A stretch of DNA of 63,593 bases from Chara braunii (Eukaryota; Streptophyta; Charophyceae; Charales; Characeae): positions 644,354 to 707,946 of the forward strand of contig BFEA01000154.1 of assembly GCA_003427395.1 (NCBI GenBank). Reading direction: 5' to 3'. Numbering within the stretch: position 1 is the first letter of the stretch; the number at the start of each line of letters is the position of its first letter. This document shows, one piece after another, positions 36,960 to 46,960 of this stretch. Below the pieces are notes generated by a model. The model was not told the DNA's origin, made no database searches, and saw nothing but the letters and a program-made list of their open reading frames with translations. The translations under genes were made by a program, and so were the position numbers.

Positions 36960-38452
36960 ATGTTGACGTCAAGAGGCGAGGAGCAGCCTACGGGGACCTT
37001 GGGGAGGGAGTCGATGGACACAAAATCGTGGTCGCATCATGCGCACACGAAGTGGTTCGTCGATTGGTGCTTCGCCGAAGATGACGAGCCCATGAAACCG
37101 CCTTGCGGTCCTGTCATCTTCGTGGAAGATAGAAAAGGACGAAGATTGCTCGGCTCGGTCAAGGGATGCCAGCCATCGAAAAAACACGACAAGCAGTGCT
37201 ACCTGATGCATGTCGTTTACAATTCGAAGGGTGACATTCTGGCAGGTGCGAAAGGGGCGATTCTCTCGTGGGATCTGTTCCAGGGGTTTGGTGGGGGGGC
37301 TTTGAGGACCCCTTTCTACACTAAAGTCGCGGAGGGAGGTCTTGTTTCGGCCAAGGAGTTTTTTGACGAGGTCGAGAAGAGCGAATTCGACCTCGACGAT
37401 CCCTGCCAAATTTCGAGTGACCTGGAACTGTTGCTTCTTGTGCAAATGTGCTCCGGGTTCGTTTCCAGTGGTTCAGTACAGCCCCAACACGGTGAGGAAC
37501 GCGGTCGCTTCGATGGCAGCGAGGAGGAAGAAGAGGAGGACACGCGTGTTTCGCCGCATAGACTTGGAGATCGCGGGACGCTGAGAATTCCGGGGTCTGA
37601 GAGAGGGGCAACTGTCGTCGAGCAGCCGTCGACGTCGAGTGGCGGTCGCGCCTTGGGGTCGGAGGACAGGACGGTTGGCGTCGTTTTCGGCGGGGAGGGA
37701 GGGGAACAACAATCTACACAAAAGAGAAGGGGAGGTTTTGAGGGGGAGGCGTCGGGAGCTAAAAAGAAACAGAAGACAAAGACCTCACAACAGTTAGGGG
37801 GGGAAAGGAAGGGAGCTGAGGGGCATGTCGGCGCGTCGAGTCAAAAGCGCCCAGCCTCGGCTTTGAAGCCACCCCAGTCGGCCCCTGTCCAGCCCAGAGG
37901 TGTCATCGACATCGACGCGGCATACTTCCTAGAATGGAAAAACGGCATGCGAACAAAGTGGGAGTTCTCCATTAACACGTCGCAAGTCATCGACATCGGC
38001 GAGTGGGAGGCGGCATACAACCAGCGTTCCTTGGATCTCGTGCAAATACAGGCCATTATTGACACAATGACGATGACCTACTCTCAGACCAAGAAGACTT
38101 ACGAGCTGCCGACACTAAAGCTCGCGCCTCTAGGGCTGGTTAAACCGACATCCGGGGTGCGGGCGGATCGTCTGAAGTCGGAGGACTGGAAGGACGAGCT
38201 GGCAGGGCTACTACTACGCTGTGGCGGGCCAGCATAACGCGGCTGCGGCCAGGCCGCTGCTTGGCACCGATGTGGCGGTGAGGTACAACTTCGAGCGCTG
38301 GCCTGCACGAATGGTGTATTTATCGGACGAGGACTTTGAGGGGTACTTTCTGGTCAGCGCCGAGGACAACAAGAAAGACCTGAAGGCCCCTCCGAGACAG
38401 TTGAAACTCTCCATGAGAGACATTCAGTGGAATGGGTTACCCGAAAGCTGTT
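36960..38452 (+). pseudogene. large composite gene, part 1: N-terminal domain plus ParB-like domain
   Basis: ATG at 36960 opens a 420-codon frame. An N-terminal domain of unknown type (WFVDWCF, GPVIFVEDRKGRRLLGSVKG, ILSWDLFQGFG) is followed by an acidic/Gly/Lys linker. A segment from about 37896 then resembles the ParB/Srx fold: 'VIDIDAAYFLEWKNG', an 'NQRSLDLVQIQAIIDTM' helix and 'LPTLKLAP'. After a one-base insertion in a GGG run near 38206 come 'YYYAVAGQHNAAAARPLL' and 'MVYLSDEDFEGYFLVSAEDN'. The pattern 'xVxGxHRxxAA ... lsdee ... aEN' is typical of ParB N-terminal domains, here with Asn in place of the usual Arg. A second frameshift lies near 38440, and the frame resumes as 'MGNPSGKQAQV'. 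ParB-like domains bind DNA and CTP in bacteria and phages. Whether this one does is unknown. Confidence 0.55.
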
Positions 38453-40642
38453 ATGGGTAACCCCAGCGGGAAACAGGCGCAGGTGGAGGCATGGCGAAGA
38501 TTTTGTGCGGAGGCGCTCCAAAAGACGCCGTACAATTACTTGTGAACTCTCGCCGATGACAAGACTGAGCAAGGTATCAAGAAACAAAACGCTGCCCTTC
38601 GATCTTATTTCCCGCTCGCGATGGCAGGGAAAAGCGCATGGGAAACCGGGATGGAATTTTTCGAGAGATCGGAAACGGGCAGACTGCTCGCACTGGAAGG
38701 AGCGAAGTGGATCGCGAAGAAGAAGAAGGTGCAGGGCCTCAAGCCAGGTGTGAGCCACATCGAAAATGAGAAGGACGGGCAAAAGGTGGTCGTCTACAAT
38801 GTCCCCGTCGAAGCGCCACAAAAGAAAGGCAAGAAGGAACAAGAGCCAGGCAACTGGTTCGTCCAGGTCACCGAGCCGGATCCGCACTGCTGGAAGAGCA
38901 TGGAGGCCCTTACCGACAACGAGAAATGTCGGTTGTTGAAGAAGGTTCTCAACTGCGAGGTGGTCTGGGTGCAGACAGGGTCCTCCGCGTTGGCCAAGCA
39001 AGGGAAGCTGGGGATGTACGAGGCAGTGCAACTGGTGAAGTGCGATCACATATTGGTGCGGTTGTGGAACTACTACTAGTTCAAGCATGAGAACCGGCCA
39101 GATAGTGACTGGACCACTAAGTACCCCTTCCTGAAAAAACGAGAGGCGATTTTGGCAAAGTTCGAAGGGCAGGGGCTGGATGCAGCGTTGTGGGACGGGA
39201 GCAGGAAACTTGTCATCGACTCCTCCTTGTTCAAGGACTGTCCGCCCTACATGGGTTGCGAGGACGACAAGTCGATCAAGGCGACAAAAAAGCTAGTCCA
39301 AAACAAGAAGTTGCCCATCGACTGGAAGAACAAGGTCCTCTTCATGTTGACCGGCAGCAGGTCGAAAAGCATGGAAGTCGCGCTGGCCGAAGGGATGGTG
39401 CACATTCTGTGGAACGACTCGAAGGACGTCACAACTATTGCCCCATTCGGCGTCGACCCTCTGGATGCGCAGATGAAGGTCACGGAGTTGGAGAGGGCGG
39501 TCGGAATCACGAGATGCGACACGTGCGTTCTCGACTTGTGCGAACCGGTGGACATCAAACAGTGGACAGCTAAAGTCTTCGAGAGTTTGAATGCCCTCCT
39601 GGAGCACTTGTTCCCCTCGCACTGGACAGTAGTCGCGTTCGTCCCCCGAGAGCACGACTACTACTTCATGACCAGCCTGCACCATCTGTCCGTCGTGAAG
39701 GCAATGGTCGGGAAGTGGGTGAGGAGGACGCGGCAGAAGAAAAGTTTCGGTGTCGGCCACAACTTGTACTCCTTGGACGACCGCATGTACATCCTTTTCA
39801 AAGGCGACGACTTGCGGGAGAATACATCTGTTGTCTACGACGCGAGGTTGGCGGCGGGTGATGCTGCCGCGGTAGGGGCACTTCAGAAAGTGACTCCCAC
39901 TGAGACATCCGACATGTCGTTCGACGCTTCTGAATGGCCCGTCGTGATACATGGGCGTGATCCCGTGGTGTACAAGGGCCATGGGCGGAACCCCACACAA
40001 TTCGCCCATCTGCTGGAATTCCTTTGCAAAAAGGGGGACGACATCATGTTCCTCGGGAAAGCGCATGCACAAGTCGTGTGGGAGGTTTTGAAGGGTGGTC
40101 GCAACGTCATCACGTTGGAGGGGAATTCGGAGTGGTTGTAATTCACGTTGGATTTTCTGAAAACCGCGGTCAACTCGGGAGCATACCGCTGCGAGTTCAT
40201 TACGAAGAGTGAAAAGCCGAGACGCGTTTGGGATCCTTCGACGGACATGTGGTTCAAGCTAAGCGCCCGGAAAAGGAGCAGGATCTACGAGTTCCTCTTC
40301 TTGGAGAAGCGGCCTGCGAGGGGCACCGACATCGAGTACATGCGCCGCAAGGAACACATGTTGGCGCTGCTAGACAACTATCACGGTGCCACACGCCTGA
40401 ACGCGAAGAACTTCCTGGACCGACTGGAGTTATTGTACTTTGTCGAATCCGAGCCGGTTCTGAGGCTCGAGAGTTACGGTGCCTTGATCGACGCCGACGA
40501 AGAGTCCCTCACCGGTGTTGACACCGGTGCACCTGAGGAGGATAGCGACACCAAGGAAATTGACATCGACTACCGCCTTGCTCCGGTGCTCCCATCCCCG
40601 GCCTCCTCGTTGGCGAGTCCCTCAACAAACCAGCCCGCATAA
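38453..40642 (+). pseudogene. large composite gene, part 2: beta-class amino-methyltransferase-like domain
   Basis: One frame carries over 700 aa interrupted only by single stops: TGA after YNYL (Trp likely), TAG at 39077 after LWNYY (Gln likely), TAA at 40139 and TAA at 40640. The order of blocks resembles a beta-class N4/N6 DNA methyltransferase. 'CVLDLCEPVD' stands at the motif IV position (Asp codon 39533), where DPPY or DPPW is expected. A hydrophobic strand (HWTVVAFVP) and 'RMYILFKG' follow. Then comes 'GRNPTQFAHLLEFL' (about 39988), like HPTQKP..L, and 'GDDIMFLGKAHAQVVWEVL' (about 40036), where DPFxGSGTT is expected. Last is 'GGRNVITLEGNSEWL', like GR.iGiE. Both catalytic and SAM loops are altered, so activity is doubtful. 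ParB-like plus methyltransferase fusions are known in phages and bacteria. This eukaryotic one is my inference. Confidence 0.5.
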
Positions 40643-42631
40643 GCAACGCCCGTGCGGAGGACCCCTAGCAAGCTGTTGGCGAGATTGACACCTCGGCCTG
40701 CTGCGCCTCCTCCTCTGCGACCAGGGTGTCAAGCCCCCCTGCAACATCCTTCTCAGAAGGATGAGAACATCCACTTCGAAGGGCACGACCACACGCGTTC
40801 CACGGAGGCAGACTGGGGTCATGACATGATTTGGCACCCGGGGACGATCCAGCCCGCAATTCGGAAGGGGGAGTGGGTCATGGCCATAGTCGACACTGAC
40901 GGGGAATGGAAGTCGTCTTAGCGCCTGGTCAAGTGCGACTACTTGGATATCGCGAGGAGTGTTGTGGTGGACAAAGTGACGTCAGAGAACAGCAACCTGC
41001 AGCCCGCCGACCCGGCCATCATTGCCACTGCTGATCGCTTGTTTCGAGAACTTCATGACAAGCAGTGGTTGGAACTCTCTGACAATTTCTACGACCTCAA
41101 GACGAGCCCTTCGAAGAAAAAGGTGAACTGGAAAGTACCCCCGTTGACAGGGACCCAGGGTAGTGTGGGAGGAGGACCTCCGAGTCCCTCCGGGGCCGGA
41201 GGGGGGGGAGGCAATGGCCACGAGGAAGGAGGTGGCGGAGGCAGTGGCCGTACGACATCAGGGGGAAGCGCGCCGACATCATCGTCTGGCACTGGCGGTC
41301 AGGGTAGGATCGCGCACAGCGGCGTGGGGGATGGGGGGGTGAACGTCACACACTCCCCAACAGCAGGGAGCGGCAAGTCAGGGAAGTTCGCCCGCATCCG
41401 AATTTCGCAGACGGAGGAACCAGTGCCCGTGGAGGCAGCTAAGTCGGCCAGCATCCGCACTTCGACGACTCTGGAGCAGGCGGCCCTTCCCTCGTGGACT
41501 GCTCTCGGCTCCTTCGGTGAAGTGGGGCGGGGTCATGTGCAGGGGAGTCTCCGCCGTGAAGGGCAAGTCCGCGGGCATCCCTACCAAGGCGGACGACGTT
41601 CAGGCGAGTGTACCGGTCCAGTGGAGCTCTACAGGAGCACAGGCGTCGAAGATGGGCGTCGCCTTGGCTGTGCGGGAGGCGACGCTGCCGGCCCTTGGAC
41701 AAGGCCGATCTGCGGAGTCACAGAGAGAGATTGCTTGTGCAGCGCCGCCCGCCTTCCTTGCGACGAAGTCCGCCGGTATCCATACTTCGTCCGTGACGTG
41801 CCTGCATTCGGATGAGGCAGGGACGGAGGAAGGTGCTACGTCTGTTCGTACAAATGACCGCTCCTTGGGATCCGCCTTGATGCGGCTGCAAGGAGCCGAG
41901 TCGCGTGAGACTGATGGGGGGGAAGAATGGGTGGAAGTCGAGGGCGGGAAGAAGGGGGAGAATGGGAGGAGGGGGGAGAACGAGACGAAGGGCGAGAGAA
42001 GTAGTTGATTACATTGCACGACGGGGAAGACGGTGAAGAAGGAGGACTCAGTATTACAGACGAGGAAAGGGTGGATGCCGGAGACGAGGATGTCTGTGGG
42101 GAGACATCTGATTCATTCGGTCTGGTGTACGCCAGACCAGGTGAAGGTGATATCGACGACGACATGACGGCGATGGAGATGGAGACGCAGGTGGTTAGTG
42201 GCCTTTCCGTGGACCACGAAGAATATGACGCCCACCACCTGGCCACTGCGGTGCATCCCCCCGACGGGTGCAACAAGGCTATCATGACAGTGAGCCCGGC
42301 GAAAACGACTCGCCGTCTTAGCGTCAACGAGGTCATCGATAGCATAATGGGCGACGAGCAAGTTCAAACACTTTCGTCCACCCCGTCAAAAGACGATGCC
42401 CTTGTCAGCAACGAAACTTTTGCGGCCAGGGACTTGGCGCTCATCCAGTCGTGCTTTCCGGTACCCTGGTCACCGCTCACAGGAGGACGGGGGGCGGGTG
42501 TTGGCGGCCGCCAGCACGTCACGTTCCCAAAAAAGTGCAGGGTCGGCACTCCGGCCCTGGATGTCCTCGCCTTACCAGCGCCCACGTCACCGACGAAGGA
42601 GCAGAAAGAAAAACAAGCTGGTAAGCATTGA
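40643..42631 (+). pseudogene. large composite gene, part 3: linker, low-complexity and acidic segments
   Basis: The frame of part 2 continues past 40640 to about 41330. It holds a short folded-looking piece ('WHPGTIQPAIRKGEWVMAIVDTD') ended by a TAG, then 'LVKCDYLDIARS' and 'LFRELHDKQWLELSDNFYD'. A Gly-rich run follows. After G homopolymers (41206-41340) the frame shifts. At 41384-41787 four copies of the 22-bp dyad are read through as KFARIRIS, KSASIRTS, KSAGIPTK and KSAGIHTS. The last frame (42005-42631) is acidic and Ser/Thr/Pro-rich (SITDEERVDAGDED, SPAKTTRRLSVNEV), which suits a disordered linker. No domain is recognised. Confidence 0.4.
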
Positions 42632-42912
42632 CGATCGTCGCGATGTCAGCACTCCCGCGTTTCGGGATTGTCGACGCTGTCTGTCAACCCCCTTGTCGGT
42701 TTATGCCCCACGTCAGATGGACAAAATTCCGCTTCACTTGTCAGCGAGGACCAATTGGCCTCTTATTCGTTAACACACCATCACGGTTTATTCTGCGACC
42801 GCTCATCCACTCCTCCCTCTACAAGTTCTCTGACGCCGTCTCGACTTTTTTCCTCTGGCCGACTCCTGTAGTGCAGATACCGGCGGACTACAAGATAGAC
42901 CGTCCGATAAAC

Positions 42913-43567
42913 GTATTTCGCAGCGACGAGCTTGTGTGCATTCGCACATAGAACGACGAGCGCAGTCTAGCCCGAGAACCCTGCACATGACGACGAAAGA
43001 CCACATCATGCCAAAGAAGACGAATGTTTACAAATGCCGAAGTTCGGATCCCGACGGACTTGCAGCTACAACCAGCGGGTGAGGTCGCAGAACCGGGTTT
43101 GGTCCTGACACTTGGAACTGAGGAAACCGCCAGAGAAACGGTAATACGGAAGGTCTGTTCTGAAGTCCGCCGGCATCCGAACTACAAGTGCCGGCGGGAG
43201 GTGGAGCGCACCCCGTTGGTCGGTGTTTGCGAACTGTGGCTGCAAGTCCGCTGGAATCCGCACATCGGCAAATGCCGACTTCCCACCTCGGGTCGACACT
43301 TGTAGTGCGGATACCGGCGGACTAGAAAACATACCCTTCGAAGTTCCGGTTTCCTCCGGTCACCGCAGTTCCAGTGTCAGGACCAAACCCGGCTGGTCCG
43401 TGTCTGCTAGTTGTAGCTGCAAGTCCGCCGAAATCCGAACTTCAGCATTGGTAGGCATTCCTCTTCTTTGGCCTGATGTGGTCTTCGTCGTCATGTGTTG
43501 GGGTTTCGGGCTCGACAGTGCTTGTCGTTTTATGTCCGTATGCACGCATGCTTGTCGCTGCGAAATA
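42913..43567. repeat. 655-bp imperfect palindrome (long inverted repeat)
   Basis: The two halves pair around a centre at about 43240. Matching pairs include 42913-42921 with 43560-43567; 'ccgaagttcgg' at 43038 with the dyad end at 43442; 'gcagctacaa' after 43061 with 'ttgtagctgc' before 43421; and 'aaccgggtttggtcctgacac' with 'gtgtcaggaccaaacccgg' near 43380. 'gatgtggtcttcgtcgtcatgtg' also pairs with its complement near 42990. Dyad copies occur symmetrically at 43040/43421 and 43163/43303, with one more near the centre (43244) and one outside at 42869. The structure could fold into a hairpin of about 300 bp. It separates the acidic linker from the Ulp1 domain. Confidence 0.85.
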
Positions 43568-43785
43568 TGAGTTCGCTAGTTGGAGAAGTCCATCATCTTG
43601 TGGGCTACATTATCTTTCACATTGTCGCTTTCGTACAACTCCTCCTGGGAATCATATATTCATTTCGGGTTCTGTCTGTTCTCTGTTTTACAGGGGTCCG
43701 GTCATCTCGAAAAAGGAGTTTCTCGAAATATCCGGCACGTGTATTGCAGAAAATTCCGAGATTCACGACAAGAAACAAGAATATG

Positions 43786-44771
43786 TTAAAGGCATCAGGG
43801 GTTGATGTCGAGATTGGAGAGAAGGAGCATGCCTTAGCCATTGACGAATGTCTTTCCCTTCTACCTGCGGAGAAGGGGACATATCCACAATCTGTGACTA
43901 GGGGTCAGGCCATGTATGAAAAATACTTAGCGACGTGTCGTGCGGTGAACGACAACCTTTAGAACTTCCTTTATCACTTCCCCGTCTGTGCGTTGGTCGA
44001 TGATGTGCAGCTTGGGACACAACACCTGCAGCCTGGGGGGGGCATTTCGCTACGGCGATTGCGGCTCAAGTCTAGCGGGTTATGGACGATGTTTCTTGCA
44101 GCGTGGTGCCTCTTCATCATGTCCTCTCTTCCTTTGCGGATGATCAATTCAAAATCACGGCGAAAGATATGCTCACCGTTTTGCAAGCCAATGGCAAGAT
44201 CAACGATGGGGTGGTGAATTTCTACATGGCCCTTTTGTGGTCGACGGCATCCTCGACACGTGCACGACCATCAGGCCTTCGAATCTTCAGCTTCAATTCT
44301 TTCTTCTTCAGTATGCTGCAACTTCGAGGACACACTGGGGTGGAGAGGTGGGCTAAAAACGTTGATCTGCTTCAGTTCGATATGATCTTCGTTCCGGTGC
44401 ACAAACATAACGATCACTGAATCCTCCTTTCCGTTAATTTGAGAGACAATGTCTTCGAAATTTTTAACTCTTTTCCTCGCGTTAAAGCCGATTCCAGTTT
44501 CTACCTTAGTGTTTTCGAGTTGATTGTACAGTATTTAGAATGTCATACCTCACATAACCGGTCGGATAGGAGTTGGAAAACTATGGTTAGAAAAATTGTT
44601 GTGGAAGGAGTTCCAAGGCAAGTGGATGGAGTTAGTTGCGGGGTGTTCTTGTTGACATTTGCAACGCTGTTGCAACGTGGTGATCGACCCCCTTTTAGAT
44701 TCTTGAGTAAAGATTTGCCTGTTATTAGACGACAACTGGCAACATGTCTCTTGGAAGGACGTTGTCTTTGA
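43786..44771 (+). pseudogene. Ulp1-type (C48) cysteine protease domain, broken
   Basis: The first segment (43786 to about 44030) has 'LAIDECLSLLPAEKGTYPQSV' and 'NFLYHFPVCALVDDVQLG'. A run of eight G (44033-44040) shifts the frame, which continues from 44082 as 'FKITAKDMLTVL...GKINDGVVNFYMALL'. That is the usual Ulp1 entry block with the 'xND.vinFy' signature. 'FDMIFVPVHKHNDH' then holds the catalytic His and is followed by TGA where HW (TGG) is expected (44418-44420). 'VFEIFNSF' has Asn where the catalytic Asp is expected. 'VPRQVDGVSCGVFLLTF' keeps the oxyanion Gln and catalytic Cys. Ulp1 proteases cut SUMO-like proteins and occur in several plant transposons. It shares orientation and style of decay with parts 1-3 and may be the C-terminus of the same product. 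Confidence 0.75.
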
Positions 44772-44927
44772 CAGTTTTCAATGACTTGTACAAAATTCTT
44801 TAACTGTATTTCATTTTATGGCGATTGTATTTGGTAACATAAGACAATATTCAACTGTCTTTCTGAGTTCAACATTGTTTTCTTCATTGGGTCTGTTTCT
44901 CGTTGTCTTTGGGATGCTCGTTGTCGG

Positions 44928-45792
44928 CACGGTTGTCACGCGGGGATCCCCGGGGCCCAAGCCGGGGTAGGGGTTTCACCCCCGGACCCCCGCCGCGGGG
45001 CTACCCNNNNNNNNNNNNNNNNNNNNNNNNNNNNNNNNNNNNNNNNNNNNNNNNNNNNNNNNNNNNNNNNNNNNNNNNNNNNNNNNNNNNNNNNNNNNNN
45101 NNNNNNNNNNNNNNNNNNNNNNNNNNNNNNNNNNNNNNNNNNNNNNNNNNNNNNNNNNNNNNNNNNNNNNNNNNNNNNNNNNNNNNNNNNNNNNNNNNNN
45201 NNNNNNNNNNNNNNNNNNNNNNNNNNNNNNNNNNNNNNNNNNNNNNNNNNNNNNNNNNNNNNNNNNNNNNNNNNNNNNNNNNNNNNNNNNNNNNNNNNNN
45301 NNNNNNNNNNNNNNNNNNNNNNNNNNNNNNNNNNNNNNNNNNNNNNNNNNNNNNNNNNNNNNNNNNNNNNNNNNNAGTGGTGAAGGGTGTCCTAAAGTGG
45401 TGATGAAAAATACGACTGTTGTTAACCTCCTCTCCCGCGCAGAGCTCGGGGCCCACCGCTGCCCACGCCCCAAGCCCCGCGCCCCGCACCCCGCACCCCC
45501 GCCCCCGCCAACACTCAACCCCGCCCCCGGCCATGCACCAACAGCTACCCCGGTCCCAGGAGTGGTGGGTGTGGCCCCGGGGGGGGGTCCGGGGTGGGGC
45601 ATAAAACCCCATTTTTGGGGTTTAGCCCATGTGGTGCGCGCTCTCACGGCGCACCCCCCATTTTTTTTTTATTTTTTTATTATTTTTTTTTATTATTATT
45701 ATTATTTTTTTTGGGGGGTCCTGGAGCCGGGGTTGGGGGTGCCCACCCCCGGACCCCCGCCGGGGCCCCGGGGCCGGGGCTTGACAACCCTG
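44928..45792 (+). mobile_element. hAT-type MITE with 8-bp target duplication; contains gap 45007-45375
   Basis: The ends are inverted: left CACGGTTGTCACGCGGGG and, read from the right, CAGGGTTGTCAAGCCCCGG. The flanks are GTTGTCGG (44920-44927) and GCTGTCGG (45793-45800), an 8-bp target-site duplication with one mismatch, as expected for hAT elements. The interior is very GC-rich with an AT tract (45660-45712) and has no transposase. A second, inverted copy is cut by the right edge of the window. The element was inserted just after the Ulp1 frame. 369 bases are unknown. Confidence 0.85.
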
Positions 45793-45892
45793 GCTGTCGG
45801 TATGGCAGTGGTACTATTTTCGTGCAGTTCAACATTGTTTTCTTGTAGTTCGATGACTTTCTCATGTGTGGACTTCGTCACCTGAGTCTCTT

Positions 45893-46960
45893 GTCGTGCA
45901 GTGGAACAATTCGTGTTGCGCTCTATGATTTCTATTGCAAGTGAAACACACAGGGCACCGACATCGAAAGCTCGGATATCGGCGGACTACAGCCTCTTCG
46001 CCCCCCTGACAACAATCTTATGTAGGTTGTGGTACATAAGATTGTTATCGGGGGGGGGGGGGGGGCGAAGAGGCTGTACTCCGCCGGCATCCGAACTTTC
46101 GATGTCGGTACCTTGTGCGATTCACTTCCTTTGTATGTTGTGTGTGGAAAGTAAGGCGTGAAATTGGATTGCTGCCCCTTGCTTGTCACGACGGTTCGCA
46201 ATTTTGCTATTTGAAGGCATCTGTGTTCTCGCGTCTCTTCTAGCCCTTAAATGACGTTGTCTTAGTCTATTTTCGTGCAGTGGAACAACTCGTGTTGCGC
46301 TCTATGATTATTATTGCATGTACGACAACCAACATAAGACTCTTGTCGGGGGTGGGGGCGAAGAGGCTGTAGTCCGCCGATATTCGAAATTTCGATGTCG
46401 GTGCCTTGTGCCATTCAATTTCTCTGTATATTGTGTGTGGAAAGTAAGGCGTTAAACTGGATTGCTGCTCTTTGCTTCTCACGTCGGGGTGGGCGAAGAG
46501 GCTGTACTCCGCCGGTATCCGAACTTCCGATGCCGGTGCCTTGTGCGATTCACTTTCTGTGCATGTTGTGTATGGAAAGTAAGGCATGAAATTGGGTTGC
46601 TGCCCCTTGCCTGTCACGTCGGTTTTCAAATTTGCTACTCGAAGCGTTTGTGCTCTCGCGTGTCTTTTAGCCCTTGAACGACGTTCTCTTAGTATCTTTT
46701 CGTGCAGTGGAACAACTCGTGTTGCGCTCTATGATTTGTACTGCATGTACAACAACCTGCATAAGATCGTTGTCGGCGGGGCGAATAGGCTGTAGTCCGC
46801 CGATGTCTGAACTTTCGATGTCGGTGCCTTGTGCGATTCAATTTTTGTGTATGTTGTGTGTCGAAAGTAAGGCGTGAAATTGGATTGCTGCCCCTTGCCT
46901 GTCACGTCGGTTTGCAAGTTTCCTATTTGAACGCGTTTGTGTTCTCGCGTGTCTTTTCGA
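45893..46960 (+). repeat. three tandem units of about 380-430 bp
   Basis: Units start at about 45893, 46274 and 46702, each with 'gtgcagtggaacaa' and 'tcgtgttgcgctctatgatt'. The G-rich tract and 'gcgaagaggctgta' follow, then the dyad motif, 'tttcgatgtcggtgccttgtg' and 'ggcgtgaaattggattgctg'. Each unit thus carries one or two dyad copies. An extra partial copy ending in the dyad is at about 46490-46526. Confidence 0.85.
45954..46112. repeat. foldback (hairpin) with dyad in each arm
   Basis: Left arm 45954-46024 (from 'ggcaccgacatcg' to 'cttatgta') pairs with right arm 46033-46112 (from 'tacataag' to 'cgatgtcggtacc'), with a very short loop. Arm lengths differ because of a 17-G run on the right against CCCCCC on the left. 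The dyad copies at 45968 (reverse) and 46077 (forward) are symmetric. Confidence 0.9.

Larger units (their letters stand above)
25821..46814. repeat. dispersed 22-bp dyad motif, about 35 copies
   Basis: The consensus is AAGTCCG, then an 8-base spacer CCGGNATC, then CGAACTT. The outer 7-bp arms are inverted repeats with one mismatch. Forward copies start at 25821, 26235, 26521, 27258, 27350, 27940, 28756, 28997, 29281, 33601, 33746, 33889, 36099, 36578, 36701, 36867, 41384, 41441, 41565, 41766, 43163, 43244, 43421, 46077, 46370, 46505 and 46793. Reverse copies start at 33472, 34085, 34175, 34327, 42869, 43040, 43303 and 45968, with a partial one at 35945. Spacing and flanks differ, so most copies are not part of one tandem array. 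I saw no clear copy before 25.8 kb or after 46.9 kb. The coding stretch 36.96-41.38 kb is free of it. Confidence 0.85.

Noticed and set aside
38190-38460. Introns explaining the frame changes in the composite gene
   Set aside because: The protein continues within one or two bases of each shift, leaving no room for an intron; a one-base indel is simpler and may partly be assembly error at G runs.
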